Source: Pseudomonadota bacterium (lineage in GTDB: Bacteria > Bdellovibrionota > Bacteriovoracia > Bacteriovoracales > Bacteriovoracaceae). From it: 5,970 nucleotides of DNA. Of the stretch, positions 1 to 4,670 are shown piece after piece. Positions within the stretch are counted from its first letter, which is position 1, and every line of letters begins with the position of its first letter. Under the pieces are notes generated by a model. The model saw only the letters and a list, made by a program, of their open reading frames with translations, did no database searches and was not told the origin of the DNA. Where the stretch lies: contig JAJTIF010000405.1 in assembly GCA_021299675.1 (NCBI GenBank), positions 1 through 5,970 of the forward strand. The letters are read 5' to 3'. Position numbers and translations under genes: made by a program.

Positions 1-225
1 ACGCCCCTCTTGGATGCTCAATTTCATATCCCCACCAGAAAAGACATCGACTGGAGACTTCTGGCTGGTGCGGCGATTTTTGGTCTTGGCTGGGGCTGGG
101 CGGGCATTTGTCCTGGTCCGTCGTTTGTGGCCGCTGCCAGTGGCGACATGAATATTCTCTGGTTCATCGCTTCGATGTTAGGGGGAATGGCTTTATTCAA
201 AGCTGTCGAATCAAAGATAGTCTGA
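1..225 (+). CDS. YeeE/YedE-type membrane transporter, DUF6691-like (C-terminal fragment)
   Basis: The frame is open from base 1 to a TGA at 223-225, so only the last 74 residues are visible and the start lies outside the window; the TTG at 10-12 is not a credible start. The fragment has two hydrophobic segments. The first carries the glycine-rich signature GLGWGWAGICPGP, and the second is near the C-terminus (ILWFIASMLGGMALF). A GWGxxGxCPGP motif is typical of the DUF6691 half of YeeE/YedE-type inner-membrane proteins, which are associated with uptake of sulfur compounds such as thiosulfate; the cysteine of the motif is retained. In many genomes the transporter is split into two adjacent half-proteins, and this would be the second half; the partner is not visible here. 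The assignment to the family is fairly firm, but the substrate is inferred. The gene converges on the next one, with 21 bases between stops. Confidence 0.8.
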   Translation, partial: TPLLDAQFHIPTRKDIDWRLLAGAAIFGLGWGWAGICPGPSFVAAASGDMNILWFIASMLGGMALFKAVESKIV

Positions 226-246
226 TTATCCCGAAGAAGCTCACTG

Positions 247-1293
247 TTAATTCGAAGGAACTTTAAGCTCCGGACGTGTTATGTGACCCCGGACAACGGC
301 GACTAAAAAACCAAGGCGCTGTCTTAAATTTCCCCAGTCACTTACAGCGGTGGCATGGAAGCGATTTTTTTCTGGTTTAAGAGGTACACCCAGTTCTCTG
401 TGCAGCGAAAGTATACTCTCAAATGGAACTTCACTTAAGGCAGGATGCATGAGTTTCGTACTTACGTCTTTGTTAAAAGGAATCATCGCCCCGCCCGACA
501 TCTCAAGTCCAGCAGAAGCTGCCGCGATCCCTCGGTAGATGTGTTCGATCACTCCTCTCGTCTCCAGATCTGCGAATCTGAACACGGCATCTACGTTTCT
601 CTGGGCGCGCCTCTGCTCTCCCATCATTAAAAGAACGGTTCCATAGGCGATGAGTCGAATCTTATGATCATGCCTTGGCTCGGTGAGGGCTTGGTGATAC
701 ATCCTGAACCCTTCCTTCAATTCCCCTCGCGCTCGATCGAGTTCAGGAAGGAGTTTTTCGAAAAAAGAAAATGGCAAGACGATCTGGGCATCTCTACGAC
801 AAAACATCTTTAGAAATGACTGCCCCAAAGGAATCATCTCAACGCCAATAATAAAATTCGTTCGACCTAGGAGAGCGGCAAGCTCCTCTTGATTGGGAGT
901 AAGATGAAGATTTCCGAGAACATCTTGACCAATTCTCCTAACGGGGTCCATAACTCGGAAACTTTCTCCGCTGATGAATTTTCCAGAAGATCTAGAGGCC
1001 CAGTGTCCAAAGTTATACCAAGTAGCTGCTGGTGAATGAAGGCAAGCTGAAAAATCCTGAGCAAGTTGTGCATAGGTGGAATTCAAATACCGGTTTCGCT
1101 TTAAATGGCTCCTCCTTAGATCAATACCTCGTCGAACATCAGAGCCGATAAAAATCCGAGAACTTGGAACAGTCGGTCTTTCTTCTTCAGGAAGTAGTTC
1201 CCACTGCGATTTTAGCCATGACTTTGAGCTTAATGTGGAACTTAATCCAACACTAGGGAGGAGAACGAAGATGAGTATCAAAAATTTCATCAT
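247..1293 (-). CDS. Exported protein of unknown function, 348 aa
   Basis: I do not recognise a named family. The N-terminus (MMKF, then a run of I/L/V/F, then PSVGLSST) is a signal peptide with a probable signal peptidase I site near residues 17-20. There is no lipobox, so a soluble periplasmic or secreted protein is expected. The most distinctive stretch is residues 84-110: CLHSPAATWYNFGHWASRSS followed by GKFISGES. It is rich in Trp and Gly and looks like a conserved core rather than random sequence. The middle (about 175-260) reads as mostly helical, and the C-terminus contains an SDWGNLRQRLGFL segment (318-330). Two cysteines (84 and 165) could form a disulfide. The start is one of two tandem ATGs (1293 or 1290); a GGAG lies about 15 bases upstream, which is further than usual. 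The gene diverges from the small exported protein at 1408 and shares its upstream region. Opposite-strand frames of 60-80 codons inside it look like shadows. Confidence 0.85.
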   Translation of the reverse strand: MMKFLILIFVLLPSVGLSSTLSSKSWLKSQWELLPEEERPTVPSSRIFIGSDVRRGIDLRRSHLKRNRYLNSTYAQLAQDFSACLHSPAATWYNFGHWASRSSGKFISGESFRVMDPVRRIGQDVLGNLHLTPNQEELAALLGRTNFIIGVEMIPLGQSFLKMFCRRDAQIVLPFSFFEKLLPELDRARGELKEGFRMYHQALTEPRHDHKIRLIAYGTVLLMMGEQRRAQRNVDAVFRFADLETRGVIEHIYRGIAAASAGLEMSGGAMIPFNKDVSTKLMHPALSEVPFESILSLHRELGVPLKPEKNRFHATAVSDWGNLRQRLGFLVAVVRGHITRPELKVPSN

Positions 1294-1407
1294 CAGTGTT
1301 TATCTCATCTCCAGGGAATAGTTTTGAGTGCCTGTAATCTTTTCACTCCCCCCCCTTAATGAACGCGGATATTTGGTATTAATGATTCCTAATCATTAGG
1401 AGCTCTT
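1294..1407. promoter_or_regulatory. Divergent intergenic region with C8 tract and candidate extended -10
   Basis: This 114-base spacer must contain the promoters of both divergent exported-protein genes. On the + strand, TGG followed by TATTAA (1374-1382) fits an extended -10 element (TGnTATAAT-like). Transcription from it would start near 1389, inside the palindrome at 1380-1398. No convincing -35 accompanies it. A run of eight C (1348-1355) lies between the two genes. I could not identify a good promoter for the - strand gene. Confidence 0.4.
1380..1398. repeat. 8-bp inverted repeat touching the ribosome binding site (operator or hairpin)
   Basis: TAATGATT-CCT-AATCATTA is a perfect 8-bp inverted repeat with a 3-base centre. 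Its last base is the first base of the Shine-Dalgarno AGGAG (1398-1402), which sits 5 bases before the ATG at 1408. If the extended -10 at 1374-1382 is used, the repeat covers the transcription start. It could be a dimeric repressor operator. The half-sites TAATGAT/ATCATTA resemble Fur-superfamily half-sites, but the 5-base gap between them differs from the 1-base gap of the classic Fur box, so Fur itself is not claimed. As RNA it would be a weak, AU-rich hairpin next to the ribosome site. Confidence 0.5.
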
Positions 1408-1992
1408 ATGTTTTATGCCATTATCCTAGGCTTGTTAACCACAACTGCGTTCGCTCAGACCTGTGGTCCTGTGAGCTGGGTCACCCCAGCGGTGGACTCG
1501 CAAGGTCTATACCAAGGTGTGCTTCGGGTGGAGTGTACCTTAAAAAAATCCAATCCTGACATACGCTCCATTAGTGCTGGGTTCAAGCGTATTGCTCTGT
1601 CAAAAGCTCAAACCATCCATGCCGGTCCTATCAATGAAACTCTCAGAGGGCTACAGGGTGAAAAATTTGACACTACTGTGAAAGAGAAAGATGGCACCAT
1701 CAGAAGTCTTCAGGTCTTTGCCTCGGATGAGAGAGATGTGTTTATCTACGATAACAAATCTCAAAAGATTAACCTCTCAGGTCTATCGGGGTATCTACGC
1801 AAACTTGACGTGGCCGTGGAAGTTAAACGCTTGAACTCGAGTGAGATCAAGCTGGTCCTTGTGAACACAACTCATGTAGCCAAACCTGGGCTTGCCCCAG
1901 CGGGGATATTTTTGAACATGGCCAAGAAGCAATCACTGGAGCAGTTTGATGTGGCCCTGAAGTCACTGATTAAGGATATCAATTCACTCTAG
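1408..1992 (+). CDS. Small exported protein of unknown function, 194 aa
   Basis: The start is well supported: AGGAG (1398-1402) lies 5 bases before the ATG, and an in-frame stop lies at 1390-1392. Residues 1-16 form a short signal peptide ending AFA, with cleavage predicted before Gln17; the n-region lacks a positive charge, which is unusual. The mature protein has exactly two cysteines, Cys19 and Cys43, which could form a disulfide. The body alternates short beta-like strands with polar turns (LYQGVLRVECTL, IRSLQVFAS, VEVKRL, IKLVLVNTT). It ends in an amphipathic helix (about 174-192, KQSLEQFDVALKSLIKDI). A strand-rich body followed by a long C-terminal helix is reminiscent of START/SRPBCC-type ligand-binding folds, but that is a guess from pattern only. 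It precedes the ion-channel pair by 85 bases on the same strand and could be co-transcribed with it, though the spacer has room for a separate promoter. Confidence 0.85.
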   Translation: MFYAIILGLLTTTAFAQTCGPVSWVTPAVDSQGLYQGVLRVECTLKKSNPDIRSISAGFKRIALSKAQTIHAGPINETLRGLQGEKFDTTVKEKDGTIRSLQVFASDERDVFIYDNKSQKINLSGLSGYLRKLDVAVEVKRLNSSEIKLVLVNTTHVAKPGLAPAGIFLNMAKKQSLEQFDVALKSLIKDINSL

Positions 1993-2040
1993 TATAGCTA
2001 AATTATCTTAAAATCGGTCTTTAATCAGAGAGCTTTTGTA

Positions 2041-2062
2041 TTAAACTAAAAAGATAGTTTAA
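2041..2062. repeat. 8-bp inverted repeat upstream of the channel gene
   Basis: TTAAACTA (2041-2048) and TAGTTTAA (2055-2062) are perfect inverted repeats separated by AAAAGA. The repeat ends 5 bases before the AGGAG ribosome site (2068-2072) of the channel gene. It lacks a downstream T tract on either strand, so it is not a terminator. It may be an operator or a weak AU hairpin in the leader. No strong promoter was found in the 85-base spacer; TATTAA at 2039-2044 is a weak -10 candidate without a matching -35. Confidence 0.45.
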
Positions 2063-2077
2063 GCGAAAGGAGTTCTG

Positions 2078-2698
2078 GTGAATGCATCGCTGTACGGTCT
2101 CTTCAACATTCTGACCAATAATATTTTTCTCATCATCTACGGCTTTGCTTTGATTGAGATTTATCTCATTGCTTCAGTGTTTTTTATGCTCAAGAAGCAC
2201 CAACTGGTGCTTCTAGACGTAACCGACAATCTCCTCAAAGGCTTCTCAGATGCTCCAGATAAAGATTCCACCCAGCATGTGCACGAGAAGATTCAGTCTG
2301 CGCTTCAGTTTATTACCAATAAGCTCGCCAGCCATCCTGAGCTAAAGAAAGACTTTCATAAGAACGCCGAACGCATTAACGAGAGACCATTTTATAACCG
2401 TCACTATACGATTGAAATCTACGCCAGCATCATGGCCACACTGGTACAGGTGTTCCCGCTCCTGGGGATTTTGGGAACCATCCTCGCGATCGCCCAAACC
2501 TCTTTCACTCCAGGTGCTACCATTGATGTTTCAGCACTCTCCAATGCGTTCGTACTAGCGATGGACACAACTATTCTCGGGATTTCTTTTGCCATCATAT
2601 TCATGGTGATTGAGAGTAGTTTTCAGGCGAAGATTGATCGTGTCATCTTTGAAAGTAGTGAGTGTAGAAGAATCCTTTCTACGATCTATCTCTCATGA
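2078..2698 (+). CDS. MotA/TolQ/ExbB-family ion-channel subunit, 206 aa
   Basis: This is an inner-membrane subunit expected to assemble as a pentamer around a dimer of its ExbD-like partner and to conduct protons or sodium ions to drive movement or rotation. Hydrophobicity gives the TolQ/ExbB topology: a first membrane helix at about 14-37, a polar cytoplasmic loop at 38-112, helices at about 115-140 and 155-179, and a short tail. The family core is clear: FPLLGILGTILAI (126-138) matches the PLLGLLGTVxGI signature, and ALSNAFVLAMDTTILGISFAI (153-173) matches the third-helix signature. Thr134 and Thr164/165 fall at the pore-lining threonine positions of TolQ/ExbB. The start is GTG, chosen because AGGAG (2068-2072) lies 5 bases upstream. 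The stop overlaps the next start as ATGA, so the two proteins are probably made together in one operon. It is not MotA, as it lacks a fourth helix and has a small loop. Confidence 0.9.
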   Translation: MNASLYGLFNILTNNIFLIIYGFALIEIYLIASVFFMLKKHQLVLLDVTDNLLKGFSDAPDKDSTQHVHEKIQSALQFITNKLASHPELKKDFHKNAERINERPFYNRHYTIEIYASIMATLVQVFPLLGILGTILAIAQTSFTPGATIDVSALSNAFVLAMDTTILGISFAIIFMVIESSFQAKIDRVIFESSECRRILSTIYLS

Positions 2699-3207
2699 TG
2701 CGTCGGCGCAGACGGCCCACCGTCGAACTCACCGCTCTACTGGATCTGCTCTTCGTGATGATTTTCCTCTCACTTTTGCAGACCAAGACTCCGGCACCGG
2801 TTGAAGCGAAACCCGTTGAGCCTGAAACCAAAGCACCGGTGGCTGAGCCCGCTAAACCCACACCGAAGATTGTCCCTGTCAGCGCCATTTTTAATTTTTA
2901 TCCCACAAAATCTAATCCCTCTCTTCCCTCAGGCTCCTATCACATGAATGGAAGTTTTGACGAAGGCACAGGTCAGTTACAGCTTGGCGGTTCGGGTTGG
3001 ATCAAGAGGCCCGAGAACTACGACATGGTTCCCCTCAAAGGCAACATCGACAAAGCCACCAACACCTTCCGCGGTAGAATCGAGTTCCAAGGCTGTTTGG
3101 AGTTTGTGCTTCGAAAAGAAACGGCAGACCAGTCGTTTCGTGGAAGCTGGTCTGGGACTTATAACTGCACCCAGGGTGAAACAGGTCTGACTCTCACGAT
3201 AAATTAG
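2695..3207 (+). CDS. ExbD/TolR-like anchor fused to an unrelated beta-rich periplasmic domain, 170 aa
   Basis: The N-terminus has five consecutive arginines (3-7), which would keep it cytoplasmic, then a single membrane helix (10-29). Residues VELTALLDLLFVMIF (10-24) align register-for-register with the ExbD/TolR consensus NVTPLVDVxLVLLIIF. Asp17 sits at the essential ion-binding aspartate, and the usual Pro is Ala14. After a Pro/Ala/Lys/Glu-rich linker (32-59) the protein does not continue into the familiar ExbD/TolR dimerisation domain. Residues about 65-170 instead look like an all-beta module with glycine turns and repeated aromatics (GWIKRPENYD at 101-110, RGSWSGTYNCTQGETGLTLT at 149-168). 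Cys134 and Cys158 could form a disulfide. It has no OmpA-like peptidoglycan-binding motif, so it is not MotB or ZorB. There is no ribosome site of its own; the ATGA overlap implies coupled translation. Its last four bases overlap the convergent flagellin gene. The ExbD-like anchor is firm; the role of the beta domain is unknown. Confidence 0.85.
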   Translation: MMRRRRRPTVELTALLDLLFVMIFLSLLQTKTPAPVEAKPVEPETKAPVAEPAKPTPKIVPVSAIFNFYPTKSNPSLPSGSYHMNGSFDEGTGQLQLGGSGWIKRPENYDMVPLKGNIDKATNTFRGRIEFQGCLEFVLRKETADQSFRGSWSGTYNCTQGETGLTLTIN

Positions 3208-3235
3208 AGCAGCTTCAGGGCTGTGCTCCCGTGAG
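3193..3235. terminator. Nested inverted repeats across the convergent stop codons (possible terminator)
   Basis: An inner imperfect hairpin (3207-3228) has a 7-bp stem with a 2-base bulge and a TTCAGG loop. An outer pair, CTCACG (3193-3198) and CGTGAG (3230-3235), encloses it. Read on the - strand, the inner stem is followed at once by TAATTTATC, in which the flagellin stop codon is part of a T-rich run, so it could act as a weak intrinsic terminator for flagellin. On the + strand no T tract follows. The bulge and the mixed T run keep confidence modest. Confidence 0.35.
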
Positions 3236-4034
3236 TGTTGGCTTGAGCCATCACGGCCGTTCCAGCCTGACCCAGGATCGAATTGCGGGCCTGCTTAGCT
3301 GTTTCATCAGCGTAGTCGAGGTCACGGATGCGCGAGTTGGCGGAGTCCATGTTCTGTGTGTAGATCCCTAAATTATTTGAGCTCGAGAGGAGACGGTTTT
3401 GCACAGACCCCAGGAAGGATCGCTGCCCTGAGACCTTATCAAAAGCTTGGTTGATGCTATCGAGAGTGGCTTGGGCAGAAGCTTTCGAGAGCACATTGAA
3501 GCTCGCAATCCCTAGCGCCTGAGCTGTGGCATTGAAGCGTGAAGTGTTGAAACTGATGCGATCATCATCACTGTTTTCACCCACACCCACCTGAAAATCC
3601 ATTTGCATGTTGCTGCCGTTAATAACTTTCTTTCCGTTAAACTCGGTGACGTTGGCGATACGATCGAGCTCGCTTTTGAGTCCCTCGTACTCCATATTTG
3701 ACATACGTCTCTCACTGTCAGAGACGGTATCAGAAGCTGCTTGGATGGCGATCTCTTTGAGTCGCGAAAGAATGCTTGTAGACTCATTCAAGGCACCTTC
3801 GGTGACTTGAATTAACCCGATCGCATCATTGGCGTTGCGATTGGCCTGTCGAGAAGAGCGGACCTCTGCTTTCATTTTTTCTGAAATCGCCAAGCCAGCA
3901 GCGTCATCAGCTGCTTTCGTAATACGCTGTCCACTGGCGAGTTTTGACGAGCTCTCTTGCGTCTCTCTAGAGACGACATTCATGGCCCTTTGAGAGGCGA
4001 GAGCGGGAATATTGGTGTTTACACGAAAACCCAT
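3204..4034 (-). CDS. fliC: Flagellin, core-only type, 276 aa
   Basis: This is the subunit of the flagellar filament, exported through the flagellar type III apparatus and polymerised outside the cell. The N-terminal D0/D1 half has the flagellin hallmarks: MGFRVNTNIPALASQRAMN, LASGQRITKAADDAAGLAIS (32-51) and NRNANDAIGLIQVTEGAL (66-82). The C-terminal half has NRLLSSSNNLGIYTQNMDSA, SRIRDLDYADET (234-245) and QAGTAVMAQAN (256-266), ending ALKLL. The outer D2/D3 domains of enteric flagellins are absent, and a short connector (about 140-180, including QVGVGENSDDDRISF) joins the halves. SRLKEIAIQAASDTVSDSER (90-109) resembles Bdellovibrio flagellins and keeps the Arg/Glu/Gln positions of the TLR5-recognised helix. 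The start is fixed by homology although no Shine-Dalgarno precedes it. The stop overlaps that of the convergent gene. Confidence 0.95.
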   Translation of the reverse strand: MGFRVNTNIPALASQRAMNVVSRETQESSSKLASGQRITKAADDAAGLAISEKMKAEVRSSRQANRNANDAIGLIQVTEGALNESTSILSRLKEIAIQAASDTVSDSERRMSNMEYEGLKSELDRIANVTEFNGKKVINGSNMQMDFQVGVGENSDDDRISFNTSRFNATAQALGIASFNVLSKASAQATLDSINQAFDKVSGQRSFLGSVQNRLLSSSNNLGIYTQNMDSANSRIRDLDYADETAKQARNSILGQAGTAVMAQANTHGSTALKLL

Positions 4035-4041
4035 GGTTGCC

Positions 4042-4068
4042 GCATCGGTAAACTTTGCCGCTTTATTA
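4042..4068 (-). promoter_or_regulatory. Weak sigma-28-like promoter close to the flagellin start
   Basis: On the - strand, TAAT (4068-4065), 15 bases, then ACCGATGC (4049-4042) approximates the FliA pattern TAAA-N15-GCCGATAA, with the CCGAT core intact. The -10-like element ends 7 bases before the flagellin ATG, so a transcript from it would be essentially leaderless, which would fit the missing Shine-Dalgarno. The match is weak, and a promoter further upstream is possible. GCGGCAA occurs twice on the - strand here (4061-4055 and 4043-4037), 18 bases apart. Confidence 0.3.
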
Positions 4069-4138
4069 AGACATCCTATTACCCGACCTTGGTGCTCAGA
4101 CTCTTTGTCTAAACCCTGGAAACAAACTCTACTCTATC

Positions 4139-4165
4139 TAAAGATTCCTAACGATGTTACGATAA
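4139..4165 (+). promoter_or_regulatory. Sigma-28 (FliA-type) promoter for the 89-aa gene
   Basis: TAAAGATT (4139-4146), exactly 11 bases, then TACGATAA (4158-4165) matches the flagellar sigma-28 consensus TAAAGTTT-N11-GCCGATAA at 7/8 and 6/8 positions with consensus spacing. It points right, towards the gene at 4255, with an expected start near 4172 and a leader of about 83 bases. It lies in the spacer upstream of flagellin but on the opposite strand. Confidence 0.6.
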
Positions 4166-4254
4166 GCTTGTTCGCAGGTTCTCCGCTGAACGGTCCCAAG
4201 TAAAATTTTTGTTCTTGTTTTCGCCCTCCATTTATTTCTAACAAAGGATGAGTC

Positions 4255-4524
4255 ATGAAGTCAGATTCAAGTCCGCGTGTTAGTCCAGCTAGGAAGGAAA
4301 AGAAAGATCTTTGGGTGGTTCAAATCGAACCCGAGCACGTTCGCTACTTCAAAAGCGAACAAACCGCCATCGAGTTCACCAACACGATTGATGTGTGGAA
4401 GAAGATGGAGCGACTTTTCACCCGAAAAATCGCTTTCCTGAAAAATGACCTGGATTTCGATCAAAATAATCCCGGTCAAGATCCCCAGTCCATTCGCTAC
4501 AGCGTTCGTTACTGCCTCGATTAA
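4255..4524 (+). CDS. Small cytoplasmic protein of unknown function, 89 aa, probably in the flagellar regulon
   Basis: I do not recognise the family. The start is supported by AAAGGA (4243-4248), 6 bases before the ATG. The protein has no signal peptide or membrane helix and is highly charged (about 16 Lys/Arg and 14 Asp/Glu). A basic N-terminus (residues 1-17) leads into DLWVVQIEPEHVRYF (18-32), which reads as two short strands. A helix follows, roughly 35-60 (EQTAIEFTNTIDVWKKMERLF), then an acidic, Asn-rich C-terminal tail ending in RYSVRYCLD. The gene is divergent from flagellin, is preceded by a sigma-28-like promoter and is followed by its own intrinsic terminator, so it looks like a single-gene transcript made late in flagellar assembly. 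An accessory or regulatory role in flagellation is an inference from position and promoter only. No similarity to FlaG, FlgM, FliS or CsrA is apparent. Confidence 0.8.
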   Translation: MKSDSSPRVSPARKEKKDLWVVQIEPEHVRYFKSEQTAIEFTNTIDVWKKMERLFTRKIAFLKNDLDFDQNNPGQDPQSIRYSVRYCLD

Positions 4525-4527
4525 CCC

Positions 4528-4575
4528 TGGGGTCAGGGGATGCGCCCGCGGCTTCTCCTGGCCTCACGTTTTATT
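4528..4575 (+). terminator. Intrinsic terminator of the 89-aa gene
   Basis: In RNA, bases 4528-4539 (TGGGGTCAGGGG) pair with 4555-4566 (CTCCTGGCCTCA) over 12 bp, including three G-U pairs. The stem can be extended by one A-U pair across a 15-base loop. TTTTATT (4569-4575) follows two bases later. The stem begins 4 bases after the stop codon. Because three pairs are G-U, the opposite strand folds less well, and it lacks a T tract, so the signal is directional. Confidence 0.65.
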
Positions 4576-4636
4576 GGCAGAAATCTCACCCTTCAGCCTA
4601 AATAGCTCATGTAATATCAATCAAGTATATGACTTC

Positions 4637-4664
4637 TTGAAACTAATAGGTTTTGCCTTAAAAT
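4637..4664 (+). promoter_or_regulatory. Sigma-70-type promoter of the PilZ gene (leaderless)
   Basis: TTGAAA (4637-4642), 16 bases, then TAAAAT (4659-4664) matches TTGACA and TATAAT at 5/6 positions each. Only six bases (CAGAGG) separate the -10 from the ATG at 4671, so transcription should start at or next to the start codon. The AGAGG directly touching the ATG is too close to serve as a Shine-Dalgarno. Confidence 0.6.
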
Positions 4665-4670
4665 CAGAGG

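Noticed and set aside
257..293. Hairpins at the end of the 348-aa gene (GGAACTTTAAGCTCC; TCCGG/CCGGA)
   Set aside because: They lie within coding sequence, with a mismatch or only 5 bp and a long loop, and no T tract follows in the relevant direction.
350..630. Two 61-62 codon + strand frames inside the exported-protein gene
   Set aside because: They are wholly antisense, overlap one another in different frames, and show no motif or ribosome site.
1076..1321. 81-codon + strand frame opposite the 348-aa exported protein
   Set aside because: It lies antisense to a gene with a clear signal peptide, has no ribosome site, and runs through the divergent promoter region; treated as a shadow.
1380..1398. 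Classic Fur box
   Set aside because: The half-sites TAATGAT and ATCATTA match, but they are separated by 5 bases rather than 1, so only a generic operator is called.
2009..2026. Terminator after the small exported-protein gene (TTAAA/TTTAA)
   Set aside because: Only a 5-bp A/T stem with no T tract; too weak to call.
2078..3207. Zorya-type anti-phage locus (ZorA/ZorB)
   Set aside because: The second protein lacks the OmpA-like peptidoglycan-binding domain, the first lacks the long cytoplasmic tail of ZorA, and no ZorC/D/E-like gene is adjacent.
3607..3810. 67-codon + strand frame antisense to flagellin
   Set aside because: The flagellin frame is unambiguous here; the opposite frame is a by-product of its codon use.
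4035..4254. Small RNA gene or riboswitch in the 220-base spacer upstream of flagellin
   Set aside because: No conserved aptamer pattern or strong hairpin with a T tract was seen; the promoter elements explain the part that stands out.
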